Assembly: GCF_001905505.1 (NCBI RefSeq)
Contig: NZ_LIPG01000004.1
Coordinates: 1-64,000 of the forward strand
Origin: Streptomyces sp. CB02058
Lineage (GTDB): Bacteria > Actinomycetota > Actinomycetes > Streptomycetales > Streptomycetaceae
DNA: 64,000 nucleotides
Direction of reading: 5' to 3'
The position numbers were made by a program, and so were the translations under genes. How positions within the stretch are numbered: the stretch's first letter is position 1; each line of letters opens with the position of its first letter. The notes below the pieces were generated by a model. The model worked only from the letters and a program-made list of their open reading frames with translations. It did no database searches and was not told the origin of the DNA. Below, one piece after another: positions 16,349 through 25,319 of the stretch.

Positions 16349-17086
16349 TCAAGGACCCACCTCGATCTCGGCGCCGGTCTCCTCGGCGAGCACCCGCAGG
16401 AGACGATCCTGGAACGCCTTGTCGTGCACGGCCGCATGGGGCTGCTGCCGCTGCCGGTGGTACCAGTAACCACCTGTGGCCCTCGCCTGAGGGTCATCAC
16501 TGGCAGCGAGCCATTCCTGGGTCTGATGACCGAGTTCCAGATCGTCGGGCGCACTCGGGCCGCCCATCTTCGTCGGTACCCAGCCCGGGTCCACGGCATT
16601 GCTCGACGTGCCGGGCCGCAGCCGCGCCACCGCGGCCGCCAGGGCGGTCACGAACAGCTTGCTGTCCGCGTACGATCCCGGGCTCCGCCCCAGCCAGTCG
16701 ACTCTGTCGAGGGCGGGTCGGCCGCTGAAGTGGGAGCCGCTGCTCAGATACACCAACCGGCCGGGCGTGGGCGTCAGGGCCGTGAGCAGGTACGGGGCGA
16801 TGACGTTGACCGGCATGACGGCCGGTCCGCTCCACACGCCGGCGTTGTGGATGACCCCGTCGAGCGGTGCGGCCTCCTTCAGGGCGGTGGCCATGCGTCG
16901 TACGGCGTCGCGGTCGGTGAAGTCGGCCACCACCAGCTCAGCGCCGCGGGCCACCAAGCCGTCCAGGACCTCCGCCCGTTGACGGCTCCGGGCGTGTACC
17001 ACCACCTGGTGGCCGCGGGACAGCAGCGCATCCGCTGCCGCACGGCCGAGCCCGTCGGTGGAACCTGTCACCAGGATCCGGCTCAT
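16349..17086 (-). CDS. Short-chain dehydrogenase/reductase
   Basis: A 245-residue classical-type SDR. The nucleotide-binding motif TGSTDGLG is at residues 7-14, NAG is at about 81-83 (HNAGVW), the catalytic Ser is in VYLSSGSHF and the YxxxK pair is YADSK. After VDPGWVPTKMGG the C-terminus is adapted to a small substrate. It would be a cytoplasmic NAD(P)-dependent oxidoreductase. The gene converges with the cupin (stop codons adjacent at 16348/16349) and has its own promoter region upstream of 17086. It belongs functionally with the neighbouring dehydrogenase/cupin set only by proximity. Confidence 0.85.
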   Translation of the reverse strand: MSRILVTGSTDGLGRAAADALLSRGHQVVVHARSRQRAEVLDGLVARGAELVVADFTDRDAVRRMATALKEAAPLDGVIHNAGVWSGPAVMPVNVIAPYLLTALTPTPGRLVYLSSGSHFSGRPALDRVDWLGRSPGSYADSKLFVTALAAAVARLRPGTSSNAVDPGWVPTKMGGPSAPDDLELGHQTQEWLAASDDPQARATGGYWYHRQRQQPHAAVHDKAFQDRLLRVLAEETGAEIEVGP

Positions 17087-17291
17087 TACCGCACCCTCTT
17101 CTGCGTCGGCTTCAGGAACACGCGATCCATGTTCCGGTAGCCCCGACGCTACGACCGTGCGGGCCCGTCACGGATGCACCGCGGGTACACCCCTCGTCCG
17201 TGGCTCGTCTCGTGGTGCCGGTCCGGCTCCCTGGACGAGACGGCTTCGGCACGCACTGCGGTGGAGACGATCGCCCACTCCGGAAGCCCCA

Positions 17292-17335
17292 TGGAGAAGC
17301 GCTCCAGGTCCGTTGGAGAAGCGCTCCGGGTCCGT
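17292..17335. repeat. 22-bp tandem repeat
   Basis: Positions 17292-17313 are repeated at 17314-17335 with one change. Each unit contains GGAGAAGCGCTCC, which has GGAG/CTCC arms. It lies in the 280-base gap between the SDR promoter side and the end of the protease gene; a regulatory role is possible. Confidence 0.7.
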
Positions 17336-17366
17336 CATCTGGACTCCGTCGGCCCTGCCGGAGGGC

Positions 17367-18272
17367 TCAGTCTGTCAGCTGGGCGCGGGCCAGAGTGTGC
17401 GCGCGATCGAGTGCGGCAGAAGAATCGCAGGAGACGTCCGGCTGCACACCGGTGCCCTCCCAGTTCGTGCCGGAGACGGGGTTGATGGCACGGCCTATGG
17501 GGATCGAGGCCTCCAGATGCGGGTGCACCGTCCAGCCCTCCCGAGGATGCGCGCCGCCACGGGTACGCTCACCGACGACCACCGCGCGCCCGAGCTGCTG
17601 GAGGTCGTATGCCAGCTCCTCGGCAGCGGAGAAGGTGTAGTTGCTGGTCAGCACATACACCGGCTTGCTGCCGCCGAAGCGGGCACCGGGGACGTGCGGC
17701 TGGCTCCAGGACTGCTCAGTGCGTTCGCCGTCGCGCCAGTACATGGAGTTGAGATGGGTGCGCTTGTCCAGCAGATGGCTGCAGACGAAGGCGACCGCGT
17801 CCGGGTCGCCGCCCCGGTTGGCCCGGACGTCCACGATCAGTGCCCGGGCACGGGAGGTCAAGGCGAGTGCGGCGGCCAGGGGTTCGGCTGACCACTCCAG
17901 CGGAAACAGCATCGGTGCCAGCTCCAGTACGACGACCCCTCCGTCGAGGAGCTCGACCCGAGGCACTCCGCCGAGCGAGGTGTCGAAGTCCCCGCGGATG
18001 GACTTCAGGACCGCCGCTCCCTGCTTCTCAGGCACCTGACCGGCGTGGTACTGCAGGCTCAGATGCCGGTCGCCATTGACGGACTGCAGGTCCGCGGTGA
18101 CCACACGAGCGAGCTCCTCGGCGCCGTGAACGGCGTAGGCGCCCTCGGCATGACGTCGTCGCAGCAGCTCGGCGAGTTGCCCGGCTGTCTCAGGGAAGAC
18201 GTAGTGCTCGGTCAGGAGCCGGGCGGTCTCCTCGATGACACGGCCGGGCTGAACCTTCGTCACGATCGTCAT
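17367..18272 (-). CDS. S41-family peptidase (tail-specific protease fold)
   Basis: A 301-residue protein starting ATG 18272. The N-terminal part (RVIEETARLLTEHYVFPETA) is the small helical domain seen in retinoid-binding-protein-like S41 proteins. The TSPc catalytic domain spans about 110-290. The segments ALIVDVRANRGGDPDAVAFV and VYVLTSNYTFSAAEELAYDL contain the oxyanion strand and the catalytic Ser of S41 enzymes (FSAAEE), and VVVGERTRGGAHP follows as in the family. No PDZ domain or signal peptide is present, so it acts in the cytosol or is a non-proteolytic relative. It stands alone. Confidence 0.85.
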   Translation of the reverse strand: MTIVTKVQPGRVIEETARLLTEHYVFPETAGQLAELLRRRHAEGAYAVHGAEELARVVTADLQSVNGDRHLSLQYHAGQVPEKQGAAVLKSIRGDFDTSLGGVPRVELLDGGVVVLELAPMLFPLEWSAEPLAAALALTSRARALIVDVRANRGGDPDAVAFVCSHLLDKRTHLNSMYWRDGERTEQSWSQPHVPGARFGGSKPVYVLTSNYTFSAAEELAYDLQQLGRAVVVGERTRGGAHPREGWTVHPHLEASIPIGRAINPVSGTNWEGTGVQPDVSCDSSAALDRAHTLARAQLTD

Positions 18273-18537
18273 GGCACGCAGTAGATCACCGCCCTCGCGA
18301 ACGGGTCCATACACTCGGCAGCAACCACATCCGGTACACACTCCCGAACGGCGAAAGCAAGCGCCCGCCGGCCGGTCGAACTCGCTGCCCCACAGCACCG
18401 CTGCCAGCAGGAGGTCGCCGGCGTCTCGTCCATGCCTGGTATCGCACCTGACCCGGTGTCCCAGCCCACCGCTCCGGGCACTCGGGACGGACCTCACGCC
18501 ACCAGCACGGTGCTGCCACCTTCGCGAAAGAGAGAAG

Positions 18538-19206
18538 TCACCAGTCGACGTGGGTCCTGATCCAAGCGGTCAGGCCGTCCTCGTCGTCAGCGGGCGGGAG
18601 GTCAGGGCCGCAGGCAAGCGGTGTGAGGGACAGCTGCAAGTGGGTGAGATAGGCGTAGGGGCCGTTGTCGGCAGCCGGCCCGAGAACCACGGCGTGGGTG
18701 GGAGTGCGCCAGATTCGGTGGGTCAGGGGTGGGCCGGTGACAACGGCTGCGGAGGACAGCAGCGTCCTCTCCGGGGCCGACCCGAGGTGTTCGGCCACCG
18801 ATTGTGCCGCTTCGGTGAGAACGGCCTCGCAGTCCTCGTCGGTGCACGGACGGCGGCCACTCCAGCCGGGCAGCTGCTGCCAGTTGTCCATGATGCCGTA
18901 CAGCCAAGGGCCGTTGTCCATGTCGTCGTCCTCTGGATCGACGGGATACAACTCGGCGAAGACGAGGAAGCGCCGGGCGTCAGGGCGACCGAACGGGTCA
19001 TAGTCGTCGGTGCACACGACGTGCCCGCATCCGGTCCTGACGGAGTCGCAGACCAGCTCGTGTTCCCAGCTCCATCCGCGCCGCTCCATCTCGGCAGCCA
19101 TCGCGTCGTCGGTGTCCGGGACGGACGCGGTCGGCAGGGCAAGGAACTCAGCGACCACAGCCGCGGTCAACGGCCGGTGCGCGAGCGCGTGTACGGATAT
19201 CGGCAT
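18538..19206 (-). CDS. Hypothetical acidic protein
   Basis: A 222-residue protein starting ATG 19206 (MPISVHALAHRPLTAAVVAE). It is acidic and Trp-rich, with DDYDPFGRPDARRFLVFAEL, DDDMDNGPWLYGIMDNWQQL and a C-terminal domain with LSLTPLACGPD. No signal peptide, membrane helix or known catalytic motif is visible. Upstream in-frame sequence is Arg/Thr-rich and not coding-like, which supports this start. Function unknown. Confidence 0.6.
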   Translation of the reverse strand: MPISVHALAHRPLTAAVVAEFLALPTASVPDTDDAMAAEMERRGWSWEHELVCDSVRTGCGHVVCTDDYDPFGRPDARRFLVFAELYPVDPEDDDMDNGPWLYGIMDNWQQLPGWSGRRPCTDEDCEAVLTEAAQSVAEHLGSAPERTLLSSAAVVTGPPLTHRIWRTPTHAVVLGPAADNGPYAYLTHLQLSLTPLACGPDLPPADDEDGLTAWIRTHVDW

Positions 19207-19225
19207 GCGGGTGACTCCAGAAGAA

Positions 19226-19354
19226 TCAGAGGAGCGGGGATGAACTGCGGTTGATGCTGCGGGCCAGGAGGTTGTCGCGACCGGTGGTGTGGGCCCGCAA
19301 CGCTTCGACGTGCTCCGCGGCAGGGGCGCTGTGGCCCTCTGCCGCTCCCACCAT
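19226..19354 (-). CDS. Possible small protein
   Basis: A 42-residue frame from ATG 19352-19354 (MVGAAEGHSAPAAEHVEALR at the start, then TTGRDNLLARSIN) ends 20 bases before the next gene start. It has coding-like composition and reads toward the gene at 18538. No ribosome site is evident, so support is weak. Confidence 0.25.
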   Translation of the reverse strand: MVGAAEGHSAPAAEHVEALRAHTTGRDNLLARSINRSSSPLL

Positions 19355-19426
19355 CTCGCGGTTGCCCCGGCGCTGATGGCGTAGAGGGCGCGGGTGGCTG
19401 GAAGCGTCCGGTGGCTTCCCCTGCGG

Positions 19427-19885
19427 TCAGCGCTCGTGCAGCACGGAGGTCGTATCGACGTCCACGGGACTGCCGTGCGCGTCGGTGGGGCGCAGCTCCG
19501 GGAGCGGCAGACCGTTTTCGTCAACGAGAACTGAGCGAGTCTCATCTGGCGCGAAGGCGTGCCGTTCGCCCCACTGACGCGCAGCCACGATGACGGCGAA
19601 CAGGTCCCGGCCCGCCTCCGTGAGGACGTAGTTCTGTCGCCGCCCTGTCGGGGCGGTCTGCCGATCGAGGATCCCTCGTTCGATCAGGCGTCGCAGGCGG
19701 TCGGTGAGGATGTTTCGCGCGATTCCCGTGCGGTGCTGGAAGTCGGTGAACGCTCGCGCACCGTCCATCGCGTCGCGAATGATCAGCAGGCTCCAACGAT
19801 CTCCGACCAGGTCGAGCGTGCGCGCGACGGGGCAGGCGGGGTCGGTCCAGGACATCTCCCCGGCACGGGGCACTGCGCGAGCCAT
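19427..19885 (-). CDS. HxlR-family transcriptional regulator
   Basis: A 152-residue winged-helix protein starting ATG 19885 after GGAGGAGTG. The HxlR signature is clear: CPVARTLDLVGDRWSLLIIRDAM, then FTDFQHRTGIARNILTDRLR and a beta-wing YVLTEAGRDLF. The single N-terminal Cys of CPVA is the usual redox-sensitive residue of this family. It is divergent from an MFS transporter gene at 19970 across a short AT-rich space, the standard arrangement in which the regulator controls an efflux pump and itself. Confidence 0.87.
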   Translation of the reverse strand: MARAVPRAGEMSWTDPACPVARTLDLVGDRWSLLIIRDAMDGARAFTDFQHRTGIARNILTDRLRRLIERGILDRQTAPTGRRQNYVLTEAGRDLFAVIVAARQWGERHAFAPDETRSVLVDENGLPLPELRPTDAHGSPVDVDTTSVLHER

Positions 19886-19930
19886 CACTCCTCCTGAAAA
19901 GTTGCGGATCGAAACCATTCTGCCGTACCT

Positions 19931-19948
19931 TAATTTTAGTTGCAATTA
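19931..19948. promoter_or_regulatory. AT-rich dyad in the HxlR/MFS divergent promoter
   Basis: TAATT at 19931-19935 and AATTA at 19944-19948 form a dyad around TTAGTTGC. It is the only AT-rich dyad in the space between the divergent genes and is a candidate HxlR operator. Confidence 0.4.
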
Positions 19949-19969
19949 GCTACTCATTGGGGAGTGTCA

Positions 19970-21151
19970 GTGAGTCTCGCCCTTGGCCGGAGGATGCTGT
20001 TCGCCGTGATCTGCGCGGTCGCGGTCGCCACGATCTATGTGGCGCAGCCCGTACTGGCCCAGATCGGCGGTGACCTGGGCATCCCGGAATCCGACCTGGG
20101 ATGGATCGTCACCACAGGGCAGCTCGGCTACCTGGTCGGCTTGGCCCTGCTTGTCCCTCTGGGAGACATGTTCGACCGGCGCAAGCTCATTGCCGGACAT
20201 CTTCTCCTCGCTGCGGCCGGCATGGCTCTGGCCTCGGTCGCTGCGCAGCTGTGGCTCCTGCTGGCCGGGCTGGCCCTTGCCGGCCTGTTCGCGGTCGTCG
20301 TTCAGACCACGGTCGCCTTCGCCGCCGACCTGGCCACGGCAGCGGAACGAGGCCGCACACTCGGAGCCGTGACCTCCGGTGTCATCATCGGCATTCTCGG
20401 AGCGCGCGTGCTCGCCGGCGGTCTCGCTGCCCTCTGGGGATGGCGAAGCGTCTACGTCGTATTCGCGCTGCTCCTCATCGCGCTCACCTGCTTCGTGCTG
20501 AGGCTCCTGCCATCCGATCCGCGCGACGCCCGGGCCACCTATGGCGCGGTGCTGGTCTCGCTGTGTCGCATGTTCCGTGATCGCCTGTTCGTCTCGCGTG
20601 GACTGATCGCGTTCTTCCTGTTCGCTTCCTTCGGCACGCTGTGGAGCGGCCTGGCCCTGCCACTCGCGGCCGAGCCGTGGCGTCTGAGCACGGCCCAGAT
20701 CGGTCTCTTCGGGATCGCCGGGCTCGCCGGGGCGCTGGGCGCCTCTCGGGCCGGGCAGGGGGCCGACGTCGGCCGCGCCAACGTCATCACAGGCGGTGCG
20801 CTGGTGCTCCTGATCGCTTCGTGGTTGGCGAACGGACAAGCGGCCTGGTCTCTCTGGGCCGTCATCATCGGCGTGATCGTTCTCGACTTCGCCGTGCAGG
20901 CAGTGCACGTCAGCAATCAACACCTGCTCACGGCCGCGTACTCACACCGGACGAGCAGCGTCATCGGCGGCTACATGCTCTTCTACTCCTTCGGCTCCGC
21001 TGTCGGAGCAACCGGCACCACCGCGGTGTACGCGGCCGCGGGGTGGGCTGGATCCAGCCTTCTCGGCGCTTCCTTCGCCCTCTGTGCGCTGCTTGTCTGG
21101 GCCGTCAACCGAAACGTGGCCACCGATGTGCGACACGACGTGCTCGTGTGA
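19970..21151 (+). CDS. MFS transporter (drug-efflux type)
   Basis: About 393 residues with twelve predicted membrane helices. The loop between helices 2 and 3 has the MFS motif G-D-M-F-D-R-R-K (PLGDMFDRRKLIAGHLLLAA), and the later part has VLDFAVQAVHVSNQHLLTAA as in a group of bacterial MFS exporters. GGGGAG precedes GTG 19970 by five bases; in-frame GTG 19964 and TTG 19940 are alternatives. The divergent HxlR regulator suggests induction by a toxic or redox-active compound. Substrate unknown. Confidence 0.85.
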   Translation: MSLALGRRMLFAVICAVAVATIYVAQPVLAQIGGDLGIPESDLGWIVTTGQLGYLVGLALLVPLGDMFDRRKLIAGHLLLAAAGMALASVAAQLWLLLAGLALAGLFAVVVQTTVAFAADLATAAERGRTLGAVTSGVIIGILGARVLAGGLAALWGWRSVYVVFALLLIALTCFVLRLLPSDPRDARATYGAVLVSLCRMFRDRLFVSRGLIAFFLFASFGTLWSGLALPLAAEPWRLSTAQIGLFGIAGLAGALGASRAGQGADVGRANVITGGALVLLIASWLANGQAAWSLWAVIIGVIVLDFAVQAVHVSNQHLLTAAYSHRTSSVIGGYMLFYSFGSAVGATGTTAVYAAAGWAGSSLLGASFALCALLVWAVNRNVATDVRHDVLV

Positions 21152-21401
21152 CGGCCTCGCCCTGTCCCCCGCAGCCCCGTCGCTCTCGGACTGAACCGGC
21201 GCCGGTTCGCCGACCCGGCGGCGACACGAACCGGAGACCGCGGAAGATTCCCCCGTCCCGCGCACATGGTCCGCCTCGCCTCGGCGTGGCCTGACGGATG
21301 GTTTTCCCGGGCTGTGCTGGTCTGTACGCCGAACACCGACCTCGCCGACGGGCTCGCGCGCTCCGAGCGCGCTCCTGACCGCGGCTGAGAGGACACCCGT
21401 C

Positions 21402-22898
21402 GTGCACTGGCTCTTCGGCGATCAGCTCGGCCCCCATTTCCTGACCCCCGGAGATGACGGGCCCGGGCACGACACGCCCCTGCTCATGATCGAGTCCCGC
21501 TCCGTCTTCCGGCGGCGCCGGTTCCACCGGGCCAAGGCCCACCTCGTGCTCTCGGCGATGCGCCATCGCGCGGCCGAACTCGGCAACCGTGTCACCTACG
21601 TACGTGCCGACACCTACCGGGACGGCCTGGACCGCGCGGCGCGCGGGGACGGAGTGAGCGTCCACCACCCCACCTCGCACGCGGCCCTCCGCCTGGTCCG
21701 TGCCCTCCCTCAAGTGACGGTGGGTCCCGCGCGTGGCTTCCTGGTCCCCATGGAGGACTTCGCAGCGTGGGCGGACGGTCACGGCGGGAAGCGGCTGCGG
21801 CAGGAGGACTTCTACCACTGGGTACGTCGCGAGCACGACCTGCTCATGGAGGGCGGCGGGCCCGCGGCGGGCCGGTGGAACCTCGACCACGACAACCGGG
21901 AACCCCCGCCCCGCGGCACGACCTCCCTCCAGGTCGGCCGTCCTTACCGGCCCCGGGAGGACGACATCGACGCAGAGGTCCGTCACGACCTCGACCGCTG
22001 GGAGCGCGACGGCGACGTCTCCTTCGTCGGACGGGACGGGCCTCGCCTGTTCCCCGCGACCCGCGCGGAGGCGCGACGGGCGCTGCGACGCTTCGTCGAG
22101 CAGCGGCTCGCCACGTTCGGGCCGTACGAGGACGCCATGCTCGCCGACGATCCGGTCATGAGCCACAGCCTGCTTTCCTCATCCCTCAACCTCGGCCTGC
22201 TCGACCCCGCCGAGTGCGTGGAGCAGGCCGAGCGGGCGTGGCGCGAAGGCCGGGCGCCACTGAACAGTGTGGAAGGCTTCGTGCGGCAGATCGCCGGCTG
22301 GCGCGAGTACGTGTGGCAGCTGTACTGGTACTTCGGAGAGGACTACCGCGATTCCAACGCGCTCGGGCACACCGCACCGCTGCCCGGCTGGTGGAGCGAA
22401 CTCGACGCGGACGCCGTCCGGGCGAACTGCCTGCGCACCGTCCTCGCCCAGGTGCGGGACACAGGATGGACGCACCACATCCCCAGGCTGATGATCCTGG
22501 GAAGCCACGCACTCCAGCGTGGCTGGAACCCTGCCGCCGTCACGGACTGGTTCCACCGCTGCTTCGTGGACGGCTACGACTGGGTCATGCTCCCCAACGT
22601 CGTCGGCATGTCCCAGTACGCCGACGGCGGCCGGATGACGACGAAGCCCTACACGTCGGGCGGCGCCTACGTGAACCGCATGAGCGACCTGTGCGGTCCT
22701 TGCGTCTACCGGCCGGGCGACCGGACCGGCGAGCACGCATGCCCGTTCACGGCCGGCTACTGGGCCTTCCTCGACCGGCACCGTGAACGGCTGGCCGGCA
22801 ACCACCGAGTCGCCCGGCCGGTGCGGCAGCTCGATCGGCTGACCGACCTCGCGGAAGTGCGCGAACAGGAGGACGCGCGGGGTGACACGCCGCCATGA
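21402..22898 (+). CDS. Cryptochrome/photolyase-family protein of the Fe-S bacterial (PhrB-like) type
   Basis: A 498-residue member of the deoxyribodipyrimidine photolyase-related family. The N-terminal domain starts MHWLFGDQLGPHF. The C-terminal FAD domain carries LNSVEGFVRQIAGWREYVWQ and MLPNVVGMSQYADGGRMTTKPY. All four cysteines that hold the [4Fe-4S] cluster in Agrobacterium PhrB appear to be present: one in ANCLRTVLAQV and three in DLCGPCVY...EHACPF with C-x2-C-x12-C spacing. Family members repair (6-4) photoproducts under blue light. It precedes crtE by about 140 bases and lies beside litR, so it is probably part of the light-induced set. Confidence 0.88.
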   Translation: MHWLFGDQLGPHFLTPGDDGPGHDTPLLMIESRSVFRRRRFHRAKAHLVLSAMRHRAAELGNRVTYVRADTYRDGLDRAARGDGVSVHHPTSHAALRLVRALPQVTVGPARGFLVPMEDFAAWADGHGGKRLRQEDFYHWVRREHDLLMEGGGPAAGRWNLDHDNREPPPRGTTSLQVGRPYRPREDDIDAEVRHDLDRWERDGDVSFVGRDGPRLFPATRAEARRALRRFVEQRLATFGPYEDAMLADDPVMSHSLLSSSLNLGLLDPAECVEQAERAWREGRAPLNSVEGFVRQIAGWREYVWQLYWYFGEDYRDSNALGHTAPLPGWWSELDADAVRANCLRTVLAQVRDTGWTHHIPRLMILGSHALQRGWNPAAVTDWFHRCFVDGYDWVMLPNVVGMSQYADGGRMTTKPYTSGGAYVNRMSDLCGPCVYRPGDRTGEHACPFTAGYWAFLDRHRERLAGNHRVARPVRQLDRLTDLAEVREQEDARGDTPP

Positions 22899-23035
22899 CC
22901 CGCGCGCCGTTGCGCCGCTGAGGTGAGTTCGGACAGCAACAGTGCGATGGCGGGCAGAAATCAGCGCATCCGTATCAGGGCACCCGGCGGAAGCACTGTC
23001 GTGCGGATGACCGAGAGTGCGAGAAGGGGTTGCGC

Positions 23036-24169
23036 ATGTCTGGACTGCCGCCGATCGTGGCCCCACCGACCGAACTCGTCGGCGCTCCTCTCGCCGCGCC
23101 CGGCGCCACCGACGCTGCCGGCGTCGTCCTCGGACAGGTCCTCGGCGAACGACTTCGTCATGCCCGTTCCGTCGATCCCGTCTTTGCCCGGGAGCTGGCC
23201 GACCGCCTGGCCGCGCTGGCCGAACGGGGAGGCAAACGGCTGCGCACGGCGTTCGCCCACTGCGGCTGGCGTGCCGCAGGAGGCTCAGGAGACGCCACCG
23301 ACGTCTTGCGAACGGGAGCCGCCCTCGAACTGCTCCAGGTGTGCGCCCTCGTGCACGACGACGTGATGGACCAGTCCCTGCTGCGCAGGGGTGCCCCTGC
23401 CCTCCATGTCGAACTTGCCCGCAGGCACTGGGCCGCGGGCATGCACGGCTCGGCGGAGTCTTTCGGAACGTCGGCCGCCGTGCTCGCCGGTGACCTGGCG
23501 CTGGCCTGGGCGGACGACCTGCTGACGGAGACGGCACTCGGTACGCCGCACGGCCGGCGCCTGCACGAGGAGTGGCGGGCGATGCGCACCGAGATGGTGG
23601 CCGGGCAGTACCGCGACCTCCATGCCCAGGCAACCCGTTCGTCCGATGTCGACGAGGCGCTGGCCATCGCCACCCTGAAGAGCGCCTTGTACACCGTTGC
23701 CCGGCCCCTGACCCTGGGGGCGTCGCTGGCGGGAGCCGACGCAAACCTGCTGGACGCGCTGCGGGCGGCCGGCCGGTGCGCCGGGCTGGCCTTCCAGCTC
23801 CGTGACGACGTGCTGGGCGTCTTCGGAGACCCGTCGCGGACCGGCAAGCCGGCCGGTGACGATCTGCGCTCCCGCAAGCTCACCTACCTTCTCGCCGTCG
23901 CCCTCCACCTCGCCGACGCCTCCGACGACCACCAGGCCGCCGCGAGAGTGGCCCTGGACGCGGACCTGCGGTCCGAGCACGCCGTGCATCGGGTGCGGGC
24001 GGCACTGGAACGCACCGGCGCCCGGGCTCTCGTGGAGGCGAAGATCGAGGAGTTGGCAGACATGAGCCTCGGTCACTTCGGGCGCACCGGCGCTCCCTCG
24101 GCCGTACGCCAGGAGTTCTCGACGCTGGTCCGACGCGCCACGGGCGTGTCCGCGCGCCCTGCCGAGTAG
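23036..24169 (+). CDS. crtE: Geranylgeranyl diphosphate synthase-like polyprenyl synthetase
   Basis: A 377-residue trans-isoprenyl diphosphate synthase. The start is ATG 23036, eight bases after GAAGGGG. The substrate/Mg motif is HDDVMD at about residue 107, with RRG following. The second aspartate motif is FQLRDDVLGVFGDP, and GGKRLRTAF at about residue 67 is the IPP-binding motif. In Streptomyces light-response loci the equivalent enzyme is CrtE, which makes GGPP for carotenoids. Here crtI, crtB and later genes are not adjacent, so what consumes the GGPP is unclear. The gene converges with the SDR gene at 24213. Confidence 0.85.
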   Translation: MSGLPPIVAPPTELVGAPLAAPGATDAAGVVLGQVLGERLRHARSVDPVFARELADRLAALAERGGKRLRTAFAHCGWRAAGGSGDATDVLRTGAALELLQVCALVHDDVMDQSLLRRGAPALHVELARRHWAAGMHGSAESFGTSAAVLAGDLALAWADDLLTETALGTPHGRRLHEEWRAMRTEMVAGQYRDLHAQATRSSDVDEALAIATLKSALYTVARPLTLGASLAGADANLLDALRAAGRCAGLAFQLRDDVLGVFGDPSRTGKPAGDDLRSRKLTYLLAVALHLADASDDHQAAARVALDADLRSEHAVHRVRAALERTGARALVEAKIEELADMSLGHFGRTGAPSAVRQEFSTLVRRATGVSARPAE

Positions 24170-24212
24170 GCCGCGTGGAGCGGGGTGCCGCTGGCAGCGC
24201 AGCGCACGAGGG

Positions 24213-24923
24213 TCACCGGGCGCGCCGTTCGACGACGGTGCTCCCGTCAGGGCCGGAGCGCAGCAGTTCGGCGCCTGCCTCCAGCGCGTCCGCGACGGCG
24301 CCCGCCACGTGACGCGGGTCGCCGCCCTGGGGCAGGGGTGGGGCGGTGCCCACGACAGGACGATCGGCAAAGCCTGTGTCGAGATGACCCGGCCGGATCT
24401 CCAGTACGGCGACACCAGCGCTCCGTGCTTCGCCCCGGACGGCGTTCAGCCATGTGGTCAGCGCGGCTTTGGAGGCGCTGTAGTCGGACATCCGCGGCTG
24501 CGGACGATCGACCACCGCGCCGGTGACGGCGGCGATCGCCGAACCGGGTCGCAGGATGCCGAGTGCGGCGCGGAAGAACGCTGCGGGCGCGAGGTAGTTG
24601 ACCGCCATGAGGTGCTCTGCGACCTCGTCACCGATGTCCTGGGCCGCGCCGAAAGCCACCGACCCGAACGCCACGACGACGGCGTCCAGACCCCCGAGGG
24701 CAGCTGACGTCTCACGCACGGCCCGAACGCACGACTCGGGAGCGTAGGCGTCGAAGCCGGCGGCCGGGGCACCGGGATGGACCTGTGCGGCGCGGTCCAG
24801 GCGACTGCGGTCACGTCCGGCAAGGGCCACACGGGAGCCCCGGCCGGCCAGTTCGGCAGTGATCGCACCACCCAGCACGCCGGTGGCACCAGCCACCAGG
24901 ACACGGGCACCATTCAGTTCCAC
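24213..24923 (-). CDS. litQ: SDR-family oxidoreductase (LitQ-like by position)
   Basis: A 236-residue SDR starting GTG 24923 with GGAG six bases upstream. It has the Rossmann motif GATGVLGG, an AVTGAVV strand with the catalytic Ser/Thr region and the YxxxK pair YSASK. The order crtE - SDR - litR - ECF sigma is that of the S. coelicolor light locus, where the SDR gene is named litQ. The symbol rests on this synteny rather than on sequence detail. Substrate unknown. A 396-base non-coding gap separates it from litR, so it may have its own promoter. Confidence 0.72.
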   Translation of the reverse strand: MELNGARVLVAGATGVLGGAITAELAGRGSRVALAGRDRSRLDRAAQVHPGAPAAGFDAYAPESCVRAVRETSAALGGLDAVVVAFGSVAFGAAQDIGDEVAEHLMAVNYLAPAAFFRAALGILRPGSAIAAVTGAVVDRPQPRMSDYSASKAALTTWLNAVRGEARSAGVAVLEIRPGHLDTGFADRPVVGTAPPLPQGGDPRHVAGAVADALEAGAELLRSGPDGSTVVERRAR

Positions 24924-25319
24924 GCTGCACTCCTTGATACGGACAACGGCTGTCCCGTCGTCCTTGTTTCGGGACCAGGGCCCTCCCCGGATGCGGCCGG
25001 ACACCACGTGATCCTGGCGTCACCCTTCCGGCCCAATCTCGGCCATGGCCTCTCGCGCGGCTCGCGCCCGGCGCGGAGCGACGGGCGAACCGCGTCGCAG
25101 GACGCCGTCGGGCAGGCCATCGGCGAGTCGGGCCGGCACGGCGCCGATGCCCTCCGCCGGCACACGCAGGGACGTGGCCCGATCCCGGGCCGTCAAAATC
25201 AGTCCTGGCAGCAGGCTCCGTGCCGCACCCGACCACGCAACGACGCACGAGCGTCACGTCAGTGGGCCATGTTCCCTCGATGCCGGACGCCACGACCGAA
25301 TGTCGTACCGGACGACGCG
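24924..25319. other. Gap between litR and the litQ-like gene
   Basis: No convincing gene. At 25240-25247 it contains ACGACGCA, the octamer that makes up the arms of the litR-litS palindrome, which could be a secondary LitR site. The rest shows nothing I can support. Confidence 0.4.

Noticed and set aside
24924..25319. Possible extra gene between litR and the SDR
   Set aside because: All frames are Arg/Pro/Ser-rich with no ribosome site; the SDR start with a good ribosome site is at 24923.
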